Shown here piece after piece: positions 8,173 to 14,919 of a DNA stretch of 21,948 nucleotides. The position numbers were made by a program, and so were the translations under genes. Position 1 is the first letter of the stretch. The number at the start of each line of letters is the position of its first letter. The notes below the pieces were generated by a model, which ran no database searches, had not been told where the DNA came from, and saw only the letters and a program-made list of their open reading frames with translations. Origin of the DNA: JBECKQ01 sp040235375 (GTDB lineage Bacteria > Planctomycetota > Phycisphaerae > UBA1845); NCBI GenBank assembly GCA_040235375.1, contig JBECKQ010000394.1, positions 1-21,948 of the forward strand, read 5' to 3'.

Positions 8173-9549
8173 CTACTCGAGGTAGTCGCGCGGATCGGCA
8201 ATACGACCGGCGAGCGCCGAAGCCGCCACTGTATACGGGCTGGCGAGAAAGACCCGGCCTTCGGGATGGCCCATTCGCCCGGGGAAGTTACGGTTGGTCG
8301 TGCTGATACACTTCAACGGCTCGTTGAGCCGCCCGAAGGTGTCCGCCGGCCCACCGAGACATGCGGCGCAGCCGGCGTTTTCCGTGAGACGTACGCCGGC
8401 GTCGATCAGGATGTTCCACGTGCTCTTTGCACCGTTGGTGGTCTTCTGTAGTTCCCTGACGATGGCGGGCGTGGCCGGCACGCCGAACGTGTCGATGGCA
8501 ACTCGCTTGCCCCTCACTACTTTGGCGAAGGCCTCGAAGTCGCTCGCCTTCCCGCCGGTGCAGGAGCCGATGTACGCACGATCGAGCGTGATATCGCGGC
8601 ACCTCCGAGCGACGGTGCGTTGGGCAGGGTTCGGATGCAGGGCCACGGTGGGCTCGAGCGCGGCGAGATCCACGGTCAACTCGTACACGTGCTTGGCGCC
8701 GCGATCCGGACGGACGGTCTCGTAGTCCCGACCGGTGCCGCAGGACGCGCCCCGGCTGTCAACGAACCTGCAGGTGAGCTCATCGGCTTCGAAAACGGCA
8801 TTCTTGGCGCCGGCCTCGACACCCATGTTGGCGATCGTCATGCGGTCTTCGATGGACAGCGAAGCGACGCCGTCGCCGCCGAACTCCATCGCCCGGTAGG
8901 TCGCACCGTCGAATCCGATTTCGCCGATGATGTGCAGGATCACGTCTTTGGCCATGACGCCCGGCTGAAGCGTTCCTTCCAGCTGAAAACGCATCGTCTC
9001 GGGCACGCGGAGGAGAATCTTCCCTGTTCCCAGGACGAAGGCCGCGTCGGTGTTGCCGATGCCCGTCGCAAACTGGCCAAAGGCGCCGGCCGTACAGGTG
9101 TGCGAGTCGGTGCCCACCAGCACTTCGCCCGGCCGGGTGTGCCCCTTCTCGGCCAGGGCGATGTGGCACACGCCTGCGTAGTTCTCGCCGTACTGAGCGA
9201 CGAACTCGCCTTTCGCCGGATCGAACTGCCAGACACCGGCGCCCTCGTCAATCACGTCATAAAAGTGGCGGATGCCCTGCTCACGAACGAACTCGCGCAG
9301 AATATCGACATTGCGATTGCAGCGCCGGTCGGTGGTGAAGATGTAGTGATCCGGGATAATGATGATCTTCTCGCGGTCCCAGACACGTGCATCGTCGCCG
9401 AACTCGCGTTTGAACACGCCGATGGTCCCAGGACCACAGACGTCGTGGGTCATGAGTACGTCCACGTTGGTCATGACGGTCTGGCCGGGCTCCACGCTGC
9501 TCAGATCGGCCCGGCGGGCGAGCACCTTTTCGGTTAACGTCATCTTCAT
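8173..9549 (-). CDS. leuC: 3-isopropylmalate dehydratase, large subunit
   Basis: Aconitase-family large subunit holding the [4Fe-4S] cluster, partner of LeuD. 458 residues. Cluster cysteines are Cys330 (YIGSCTGGK), Cys394 and Cys397 (NAGCAACLGG). Also seen: the substrate loop GTDSHTCTAGAFGQFATGIG (147-166), MAKDVILHIIG, and NRNFPGRMGHPEGRVFLASP near the end. It begins MTLTEKVLARRA, typical of the LeuC subgroup that pairs with short LeuD proteins. The start ATG at 9549 overlaps the leuA stop in an ATGA; a second ATG at 9543 is possible. There is no own Shine-Dalgarno, so translational coupling to leuA is likely. Besides isopropylmalate it probably handles the citramalate branch, since no second dehydratase pair is present here. 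Confidence 0.95.
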   Translation of the reverse strand: MKMTLTEKVLARRADLSSVEPGQTVMTNVDVLMTHDVCGPGTIGVFKREFGDDARVWDREKIIIIPDHYIFTTDRRCNRNVDILREFVREQGIRHFYDVIDEGAGVWQFDPAKGEFVAQYGENYAGVCHIALAEKGHTRPGEVLVGTDSHTCTAGAFGQFATGIGNTDAAFVLGTGKILLRVPETMRFQLEGTLQPGVMAKDVILHIIGEIGFDGATYRAMEFGGDGVASLSIEDRMTIANMGVEAGAKNAVFEADELTCRFVDSRGASCGTGRDYETVRPDRGAKHVYELTVDLAALEPTVALHPNPAQRTVARRCRDITLDRAYIGSCTGGKASDFEAFAKVVRGKRVAIDTFGVPATPAIVRELQKTTNGAKSTWNILIDAGVRLTENAGCAACLGGPADTFGRLNEPLKCISTTNRNFPGRMGHPEGRVFLASPYTVAASALAGRIADPRDYLE

Positions 9550-11162
9550 GACTGCGCGCTCGCTGTGGAAACCGATGTCGCTGCCGGTACGGCGCGCTCG
9601 CCGTCGATGGCCGGGGTAGAAGCGCAGAGACCCTCCATGCGGGCAAGCTTGTTGACTGCCGCCAGGTATGCCTTGGCGCTGGCCACGAGGATGTCGATGT
9701 CCGCGCTGTGGCCACTGATGGTGCGAGCGCCTTCGCGTCGTCCGCGAATGCGTACGGTCACCTCTCCAAGCGCATCGACGCCTCCGCTCACCGCGTGCAC
9801 CACGTACTCGAGCAGATCAATATCCTGCCGCACCACGCTGTTGATCGCCGAGAAGATGGCGTCCACCGGCCCGGTGCCGGTCGCAGCTCGCGTCTCGCAA
9901 CTCCCGTCGGGCAGAGCAATGGAGACGCTGGCGGTGGGGAGCGCCGGGGCGCCGCAGGAGACATTCACCCCGTGCAGCAGGAACAGGTCCGCCTCACGAT
10001 GGAATTCGTCGGCGACCAGCGCCTCGAGATCGGCTTCGGTGACTTCCTTCTTCTTGTCGGCCAGTTCCTTGAAGCGTGCGAAAATGCGGCCCATTTCTTC
10101 ATCGCGCAGGTTCAGGTAACCGATTTCCGCGAGCGTGTGCGCCAGGGCGCGGCGGCCGGAGTGCTTGCCGAGCACCAGCCGGCTCTGGGCGAGTCCAACT
10201 GATTCCGGCGCCATGATCTCGTAGGTCAGGCGGTGTTTGATGACGCCGTCCTGGTGAATGCCGGCCTCATGCGCGAAGGCGTTGGCGCCCACAACGGCCT
10301 TGTTCGGCGGCACGCCGATGCCCGTTCGCGCCGCCACCAGGTGGCTGGCGCGCGTGAGTTGTCGGGCGTCGACCCCGGTGTCGAAGCCGTAGTACGCCGA
10401 ACGCGTGCGCAGTGCCATCACTATCTCTTCCAGCGATGCATTGCCGGCCCGCTCACCGAGGCCGTTGACGGTGCACTCCACCTGGCGAGCGCCCGCCTGC
10501 ACGCCCGCGAGTGAGTTGGCGGTCGCAAATCCCAGGTCGTCATGACAGTGCACCGACAGCACGCAGCGTTCGATACCCGGCACACGATTGCGTATGATGC
10601 GGATCAGCTCGGCGAATTCCGCGGGCTGAATGTAGCCGACGGTGTCGGGAACGTTCAGTGTTGTAGCGCCGGCTTCGATGGCCGCGGCGAAGACTTCGCA
10701 CAGGAAGGCGGGATCCGTGCGGCTGGCGTCTTCGGCGCTGAATTCGATATCGTCGTGGTAACCGCGCGCGTGTGCGACCATGGCGCGAACGCGTTCCACC
10801 ACCTGCTGCCTGCTCATCCGCAGCTTGTGTTCCAGATGCACGTCGGACGTGGCCAGAAACGTGTGGATGCGCGGTCGCGCCGCGGGCCGAACCGCCTCCC
10901 AGCACGCGTCGATGTCGCGCGGTGTCGCCCGGGCGAGGCCGGCGATGATGGGCCCGTCTGCGGCGCCGACGTGCCGGGCGACGGTTTGTACCGCTTCGAA
11001 ATCGCCCGGAGATGCCGCTGGAAAACCCGCCTCAATCACGTCGACGCCCAGGCGGGCAAGCTGCTCGGCGATTTCCAGCTTGGCCTCGCCATCGAGCGAG
11101 GCACCGGGCGATTGTTCACCGTCACGAAGTGTCGTATCGAAAATGCGAATGTACTCCGGCAT
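9546..11162 (-). CDS. leuA: 2-isopropylmalate synthase
   Basis: Condenses 2-oxoisovalerate with acetyl-CoA to 2-isopropylmalate, the first leucine-specific step. 538 residues. The DRE-TIM barrel begins IFDTTLRDGEQSPGASL and holds IEAGFPAASPGD, NVPDTVGY, the metal-binding SVHCHDDLG and NGLGERAGNASLEE. The linker carries NAFAHEAGIHQDGV and VLGKHSGRRA, both LeuA signatures that separate it from the neighbouring cimA. The C-terminal LeuA dimerisation domain (about 385-510) is present, so leucine feedback inhibition is likely, by family knowledge. About 25 Ala/Ser/Thr-rich residues are added at the end. AGAGGA lies 8 bp before the ATG; it is 31 bp after ilvC and overlaps leuC by 4 bp. Confidence 0.95.
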   Translation of the reverse strand: MPEYIRIFDTTLRDGEQSPGASLDGEAKLEIAEQLARLGVDVIEAGFPAASPGDFEAVQTVARHVGAADGPIIAGLARATPRDIDACWEAVRPAARPRIHTFLATSDVHLEHKLRMSRQQVVERVRAMVAHARGYHDDIEFSAEDASRTDPAFLCEVFAAAIEAGATTLNVPDTVGYIQPAEFAELIRIIRNRVPGIERCVLSVHCHDDLGFATANSLAGVQAGARQVECTVNGLGERAGNASLEEIVMALRTRSAYYGFDTGVDARQLTRASHLVAARTGIGVPPNKAVVGANAFAHEAGIHQDGVIKHRLTYEIMAPESVGLAQSRLVLGKHSGRRALAHTLAEIGYLNLRDEEMGRIFARFKELADKKKEVTEADLEALVADEFHREADLFLLHGVNVSCGAPALPTASVSIALPDGSCETRAATGTGPVDAIFSAINSVVRQDIDLLEYVVHAVSGGVDALGEVTVRIRGRREGARTISGHSADIDILVASAKAYLAAVNKLARMEGLCASTPAIDGERAVPAATSVSTASAQS

Positions 11163-11193
11163 GAGATCAATCCTCTGTCGTCATTGCAACTGT

Positions 11194-12252
11194 TCAGCCT
11201 GCCGTCGGTACCGGTTCTCTTGCCTGCTCGGCCGATGGCTGGTCAAGCTCCTCGCAAGGTCCGCTCGCTTTCAACCAGGGCATCATGGCGCGCAGACGAC
11301 GGCCGACCTGTTCCGCGGGATGCTGCGATTCCCGCTCCGCCAACGGGGTCATGTTGGGCTTGCCGGCGGCGCATTCCGCCATCCATTCGTCGGCAAAAGC
11401 GCCGGATTGAATGTCAGCGAGTAACTTCTTCATGGCCTGGCGAGTCTCCGCAGTCACGATGCGTTTTCCGCGGGTCAGATCGCCGTATTCGGCCGTATTG
11501 CTGATGGAGTGGCGCATCCCGGTGATACCGTGCGCATAAACGAGATCGACAATCAGCTTTACTTCATGCAGGCACTCGAAGTAGGCCATCTCCGGCGCGT
11601 AACCCGCTTCCGTCAGCGTCTCGAATCCGGCGCGGATCAGCTCCGTCAAACCGCCGCACAGGACAGCTTGTTCGCCGAACAGATCGGTTTCGGTCTCTTC
11701 GCGAAACGTCGTTTCGAGGATGCCGACGCGTCCGCCGCCGATCCCGCAGGCGTAGGCCAGTCCGACTTCGCGAGTGTCGCCCGACGGATCCTGATGCACG
11801 GCAAGTAGACACGGAACGCCCGCCCCTGCCTCGTACTCGCGGCGCACCAGGTGACCGGGCCCCTTGGGCGCCACCATGAACACGTTGACGCCCGGCGGCG
11901 GCACGATTTTCTGGAAGTGAATGCAGAAGCCATGCGCGAACGCCAGGTAAGCGCCATCCTTCAGATTCGGCTCGATGTCCTTCTTGAAGGTCTGCGGCTG
12001 CAACTCGTCCGGAATGAGCACCATGACCACGTCACTGCCGCGAACCGCCTCGGGCGTTTCCAGAACCTGCAATCCGCCCGCCTCGGCACGGCGCCAGGAA
12101 GCGCTTCCGCGGCGCAGGCCGACTCTCACGTCAAATCCGCTGTCTCGCAGGTTGAGCGCATGGGCGTGGCCCTGTGAACCGAAACCGATGATCGCGACAC
12201 GCTTGCCTTGAAGGGCTTCGGCGCGGCTGTCACTGTCATAGAGTGCATTCAT
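11194..12252 (-). CDS. ilvC: Ketol-acid reductoisomerase, class I
   Basis: Converts acetolactate and acetohydroxybutyrate to the dihydroxy acids, using magnesium and NAD(P)H. 352 residues, the short class I form. The Rossmann motif is GFGSQGHAHALNL (23-35), followed by VGLRRGSASW, whose Arg and Ser residues suggest NADPH preference. Catalytic and metal residues are at their canonical class I positions: His107, Lys130 (APKGPGH), Asp190 and Glu194 (DLFGEQ), Glu226 and Glu230 (YFECLHE), and Ser251. The last 20 or so residues are an unconserved tail. The start is backed by AAGGAAGGT just upstream. It lies 28 bp after the small acetolactate synthase subunit, an ilvBNC order common in bacteria. Confidence 0.97.
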   Translation of the reverse strand: MNALYDSDSRAEALQGKRVAIIGFGSQGHAHALNLRDSGFDVRVGLRRGSASWRRAEAGGLQVLETPEAVRGSDVVMVLIPDELQPQTFKKDIEPNLKDGAYLAFAHGFCIHFQKIVPPPGVNVFMVAPKGPGHLVRREYEAGAGVPCLLAVHQDPSGDTREVGLAYACGIGGGRVGILETTFREETETDLFGEQAVLCGGLTELIRAGFETLTEAGYAPEMAYFECLHEVKLIVDLVYAHGITGMRHSISNTAEYGDLTRGKRIVTAETRQAMKKLLADIQSGAFADEWMAECAAGKPNMTPLAERESQHPAEQVGRRLRAMMPWLKASGPCEELDQPSAEQAREPVPTAG

Positions 12253-12280
12253 TTCTTACCTTCCTTTTCTTGCCAAAAAT

Positions 12281-12556
12281 CTATGCCGTCCGCCGCTTTG
12301 TCGGCGGAACCGTCGTCTCCGCTATTCCATTCACACCCACGGTGTGCAGTTCGATCAGCTCGCGTACGTCAATGATCCGCCGCAATTGGGGGGCGAATCG
12401 ATGGGCGGCTTGCTGCGGCGCGAGTACCACGATATTGGCGCGGCCGTCGGCGGCGGACACGAACGTCACTGTTCCGCCGAGGCGCTCGCAGTGCAGCAGC
12501 ACCTTGGTCAATGCGGTCATTCGCCGCAATGTCAACGCCAGAGTTAGGATCTTCAT
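12281..12556 (-). CDS. Acetolactate synthase small subunit, short ACT type (IlvM-like)
   Basis: 91 residues, probably the regulatory subunit of the acetolactate synthase encoded just before it. The start ATG at 12556 overlaps the ilvB stop in an ATGA, so the two are translationally coupled. Pattern: a first strand (KILTLALTL), a helix (RMTALTKVLLHCERLGG), two strands (TVTFVSA and RANIVVLA), a helix containing FAPQLRRIIDV, and a last strand ELIELHTV. This is one ACT domain, laid out like enterobacterial IlvM (about 87 residues) rather than the 160-residue IlvN with its second domain. By eye, FAPQLRRIIDVRELIEL lines up with the LFSQLNKLVDV region of IlvM. The frame is open to 12703, but that extension lies inside ilvB and is not real. 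Whether it confers valine inhibition cannot be seen. Call made on pattern, context and length. Confidence 0.75.
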   Translation of the reverse strand: MKILTLALTLRRMTALTKVLLHCERLGGTVTFVSAADGRANIVVLAPQQAAHRFAPQLRRIIDVRELIELHTVGVNGIAETTVPPTKRRTA

Positions 12557-14238
12557 TGAACTGACTCCACCATTTCCGCGAGACCCGCGCCGGCGGGCAC
12601 CATCGGAAACACGTTCTCTTCCGCACGACAGACGGCATGGAGCAAGGCCGGTCCGTCGCAAGTCCACCACTCTTTCAGGACACTCTCCATGTCCTTCGAA
12701 CACTCCAGCTTGAAAGCCGCCAGGCCGTACACGCGGGCCAGTTCGGCAAAATCGGGGTTATCCGACATGTCCACGCCGCTGTAGCGATGCGCGAAGAACA
12801 ACTCCTGCCACTGCCGAACCATGCCGAGGTATTTGTTGTCCATGACCATGATCTTCACCGGCACGTTGCACCGGCGAATGGTGGCCAGCTCCGCCATAGT
12901 CATCTGGAAACCGCCGTCGCCGACGATGGCCACAATCCGCTCGTGAGGATTCGCGAAAGCCGCTCCCACTGCGGACGGAAGGCCGAATCCCATGGTCCCG
13001 GCGCCGCCGGACGTGATGAAATGCCGCGGATTGGCCGGACGAATGCGCTGGGCGACCCACATCTGATGCTGGCCCACATCGGTCGTCACGAAGCAGTTCG
13101 GGCCGATCATCTTCAGCAGCGCGTCGAGCAGGATTGTCGAAGGAACCGTGCCCGGCGCGCCGTCGGCAGGCGCCGTCAATCCGTCGCCCACGTCCATGGC
13201 TTCGCGCTGCCAGGCGGAGAATGAGGGACAATCCTCGGTGACGAGCAGATCAAGCCACGTTTCAAGCACCGTGGCAAGGTCACCGTGAACCGCAATGTCC
13301 ACGGGGATGATCTTGCCGATCTCAGCGACATCGATGTCGACGTGAACGATCCGGGCGTGGGGCGCGAACGCTTCGATCTTGCCCGTGACCCGGTCGTCAA
13401 ACCGCATGCCCATCGCCACGATCACGTCACAGGCCGTGATGGCGCGATTCGCCCGGCGCAGGCCGTGCATTCCGGGCATGCCCAGCCATCCTGCGTAATC
13501 TGGATCCGCGGCGCCGATACCCATGAGCGTGGTGATGACCGGGATTTGTATCGCCTCGCACCACTGGCGGAGGAGCGCCGTGGCGTCCGCGCTTGCACAC
13601 CCGCCGCCAACCATGCAAACCGGCCGCTCCGACGACTTGAGCAGCTCATGAGCGCGCTTCACCGCTGTGTGGTCGACGGCCGGTTTAGCAACGTAGCCCG
13701 GCACGTGCACCTGCGGTGGCGCGACGGCATCCGTCCGGGCCAGCAGCACGTCCTTGGGCAGATCGACGAGCACCGGACCGGGCCGGCCGGTCTGCGCCAG
13801 GTAGATTGCTTCCTGAATCACGCTCGGAAGTTCGTCCGCCGAACGCACGAGGTAGGAATGCTTGGTTATCACGGCGACAATACCGAGGGTGTCAGCCTCT
13901 TGAAAACCGTCGGTGCCGATGAGTGGCGTCGCCACCTGCCCCGTGAGGCACAACAATGGGGTAGAGTCCATCATTGCCGTGCAGATGCCGGTTACCAGGT
14001 TGGTGGCGCCCGGTCCCGAGGTCGCGACGCATACGCCGAGGCGACCCGAAGATCGCGCGTACCCATCCGCGGCGTGGATCGCCGCCTGCTCGTGCCGCGT
14101 GAGCACGTGCTCAATTGGCGAGTCCAGCAGCGCGTCATAAAGCGGCATGATCGCTCCGCCGGGGTAGCCGAACACCGTTTCGACGCCTGCTTCGAGCAGC
14201 GCGTCGATCACGAGCTGTGCTCCTGCCCTTGCCGCCAT
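12553..14238 (-). CDS. ilvB: Acetolactate synthase, large catalytic subunit
   Basis: Thiamine-diphosphate enzyme making acetolactate from two pyruvates and acetohydroxybutyrate from pyruvate plus 2-oxobutyrate. About 561 residues. The N-terminal Pyr domain has FGYPGGAIMPLYDAL and the catalytic Glu50 (TRHEQAAIHAADGYAR). The central FAD-type domain follows at about 185-340, and the C-terminal domain has the cofactor motif GDGGFQMTMAEL ending in VMDNKYLG. I start it at the ATG at 14238, 7 bp after AGGAG (14246-14250). The frame extends to 14304, but that start falls inside the terminator hairpin of the leader. It is the first structural gene of the operon, under the attenuator upstream. The 2-oxobutyrate for isoleucine would come from CimA, LeuCD and LeuB. 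Confidence 0.96.
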   Translation of the reverse strand: MAARAGAQLVIDALLEAGVETVFGYPGGAIMPLYDALLDSPIEHVLTRHEQAAIHAADGYARSSGRLGVCVATSGPGATNLVTGICTAMMDSTPLLCLTGQVATPLIGTDGFQEADTLGIVAVITKHSYLVRSADELPSVIQEAIYLAQTGRPGPVLVDLPKDVLLARTDAVAPPQVHVPGYVAKPAVDHTAVKRAHELLKSSERPVCMVGGGCASADATALLRQWCEAIQIPVITTLMGIGAADPDYAGWLGMPGMHGLRRANRAITACDVIVAMGMRFDDRVTGKIEAFAPHARIVHVDIDVAEIGKIIPVDIAVHGDLATVLETWLDLLVTEDCPSFSAWQREAMDVGDGLTAPADGAPGTVPSTILLDALLKMIGPNCFVTTDVGQHQMWVAQRIRPANPRHFITSGGAGTMGFGLPSAVGAAFANPHERIVAIVGDGGFQMTMAELATIRRCNVPVKIMVMDNKYLGMVRQWQELFFAHRYSGVDMSDNPDFAELARVYGLAAFKLECSKDMESVLKEWWTCDGPALLHAVCRAEENVFPMVPAGAGLAEMVESVQ

Positions 14239-14252
14239 GGATCTGCTCCTGC

Positions 14253-14269
14253 ACGCCAGCGCCTGGCGT
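14253..14269 (-). promoter_or_regulatory. Hairpin directly before the ilvB ribosome binding site
   Basis: On the minus strand ACGCCAG pairs perfectly with CTGGCGT around a GCG loop. It ends three bases before the AGGAG of ilvB and starts about 20 bases after the terminator T-run. It could tune ilvB translation or shield the transcript end; no sequence links it to a known regulator. Confidence 0.35.
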
Positions 14270-14288
14270 TCCGTGCCCAGACGCGCAA

Positions 14289-14328
14289 TAAAAAAAGCCG
14301 ACATCCCGCGGCAGCGGGTGTCGGCTTC
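14289..14328 (-). terminator. Intrinsic terminator of the ilvB leader (attenuator)
   Basis: On the minus strand AAGCCGACA (14327-14319) pairs with TGTCGGCTT (14303-14295), and CCCGC (14318-14314) with GCGGG (14309-14305), leaving one bulged base and a four-base TGCC loop. Seven T residues (14296-14290) overlap and follow the stem. This is a textbook Rho-independent terminator on the minus strand only. No minus-strand gene other than the leader ORF lies upstream and it ends about 50 bases before ilvB, so its job is to stop ilvB transcription conditionally. Confidence 0.9.
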
Positions 14329-14370
14329 AGGCTCTTATTCAGTTCTGCCTGCTACCGTTCCCGCCGCCGC
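14308..14370 (-). promoter_or_regulatory. Antiterminator pairing of the ilvB leader
   Basis: GCGGCGGCGGG (14370-14360) can pair with CCCGCTGCCGC (14318-14308) over 11 base pairs with a single G-U. The second strand is the inner left arm, loop and right arm of the terminator, so the two structures exclude each other. The first strand shares two bases with the upstream hairpin at 14369-14385, which is itself covered by a ribosome stalled at the leader's Leu/Ile codons. Confidence 0.7.
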
Positions 14371-14528
14371 TGATTGCCAATCAGCAGTACGTCCTCAATA
14401 AGCAGTACGATAAACAGGGACAGGCTCTGGGGAATGGTCGCGGGCCGTACAACAGTGTGGGCGACCGAGGCGGACGCATCTCGCCTCGTGACCTTCTTAT
14501 GCCCAGAATAACGCGTGCCAGCGACCAT
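14352..14528 (-). CDS. Branched-chain leader peptide of the ilvB operon
   Basis: A 58-residue ORF, ATG at 14528, stop TAG at 14354-14352, ending 24 bases before the terminator stem. Residues 36-50 read LSLFIVLLIEDVLLI: six Leu, three Ile and two Val in 15 codons, the three amino acids whose synthesis the operon directs. Charge-rich NQRRRER follows. A GAGG lies 4 bases before the ATG, a little close. By analogy with ilv and leu leader peptides, shortage of charged Leu, Ile or Val tRNA would stall the ribosome here and let the antiterminator form. It is longer than usual leaders (15-35 residues) and the first 35 residues look unselected, so the true start could be later, although no ATG, GTG or TTG occurs in frame after 14528. 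Confidence 0.7.
   Translation of the reverse strand: MVAGTRYSGHKKVTRRDASASVAHTVVRPATIPQSLSLFIVLLIEDVLLIGNQRRRER
14369..14385 (-). promoter_or_regulatory. Leader hairpin overlapping the Leu/Ile codons
   Basis: GCTGATT pairs perfectly with AATCAGC around a GGC loop. The left arm is the last Leu-Ile codon pair of the leader peptide, so ribosome position decides whether the hairpin forms. It acts as the protector (1:2) stem in the attenuation model; it competes with the antiterminator arm directly by only two bases and otherwise by crowding. Confidence 0.6.
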
Positions 14529-14578
14529 CGGTCCTCATCACAACATCGGTGCCGGATTTTCGAACTGTTCTATCTATC

Positions 14579-14597
14579 GAATTCGCTCCCCGAATTC
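14579..14597. repeat. Inverted repeat between the divergent operons
   Basis: GAATTCG and CGAATTC flank a five-base centre, a perfect 7-bp inverted repeat in a locally AT-rich stretch. It lies just downstream of the candidate ilv promoter, a place suited to an operator, but it matches no operator I know. Confidence 0.35.
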
Positions 14598-14605
14598 AAC
14601 CACTA

Positions 14606-14635
14606 ATTCTCCAATAAAAATCGACTGCTCGTCAA
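14606..14635 (-). promoter_or_regulatory. Candidate promoter of the ilvB operon
   Basis: Minus-strand TTGACG (14635-14630), an 18-bp spacer and GAGAAT (14611-14606), 4 of 6 for the -10 box. Transcription would start near 14599, about 70 bases before the leader ATG, in an AT-rich stretch. Planctomycete promoters are poorly defined, so this is tentative. Confidence 0.3.
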
Positions 14636-14883
14636 GTCGTCTTGGCTTCTCGCCAGAAATCGCGACCAACGGAGACGTCCGAAGTGGCGCAGAAAAGTCG
14701 ACCGCTCAACTCGGGTACCTGGCCGAAGACGACAGTGATGGTGGCCGCGCGTGCCAGCCGCGACGCCAGGGCGTCCGACAACCTGTTCGAGCCTGCACCT
14801 TTCGGCATCCTCCAAGCTGCGTACCGCGACCAGAGAACGACCTTGTTGGTCCGAATACTGAACGGCAACTTGCAGAAGATTTA

Positions 14884-14912
14884 TTGACATGCGCGCCAGT
14901 AGTCGATAGACT
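14884..14912 (+). promoter_or_regulatory. Sigma70-like promoter of the riboswitch operon
   Basis: A perfect TTGACA (14884-14889), a 17-bp spacer and TAGACT (14907-14912, 4 of 6). The predicted start near 14919 falls exactly at the first base of the riboswitch P1 stem, and that fit is good support. Confidence 0.65.
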
Positions 14913-14919
14913 AACCGTG

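Larger units (their letters stand above)
14529..14883. other. Divergent intergenic region without a recognised gene
   Basis: About 355 bp between the ilv leader ORF and the promoter of the riboswitch operon. It holds the candidate ilv promoter and the inverted repeat. Short open frames on both strands (14642-14887 plus, 14632-14868 minus) have no good ribosome site and resemble nothing I know. Confidence 0.5.

Noticed and set aside
14381..14479. Alternative 32-residue leader ORF in another frame
   Set aside because: It has an ATG and a nearby AGG, but it is rich in Pro, Cys and Arg with few branched-chain residues and stops within the codon run. The 58-codon frame fits the operon's products far better.
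14290..14600. T-box riboswitch before ilvB
   Set aside because: No T-box sequence (UGGN bulge with its flanking motif) and no specifier stem. A translated leader explains the terminator.
14632..14868. 78-residue minus-strand ORF upstream of the ilv leader
   Set aside because: TTG start without Shine-Dalgarno, no known family, and it covers the candidate ilv promoter. Codon third positions are only moderately GC-rich.
14642..14887. 81-residue plus-strand ORF between the divergent operons
   Set aside because: No ribosome site or recognisable domain. It runs into the promoter of the riboswitch operon.
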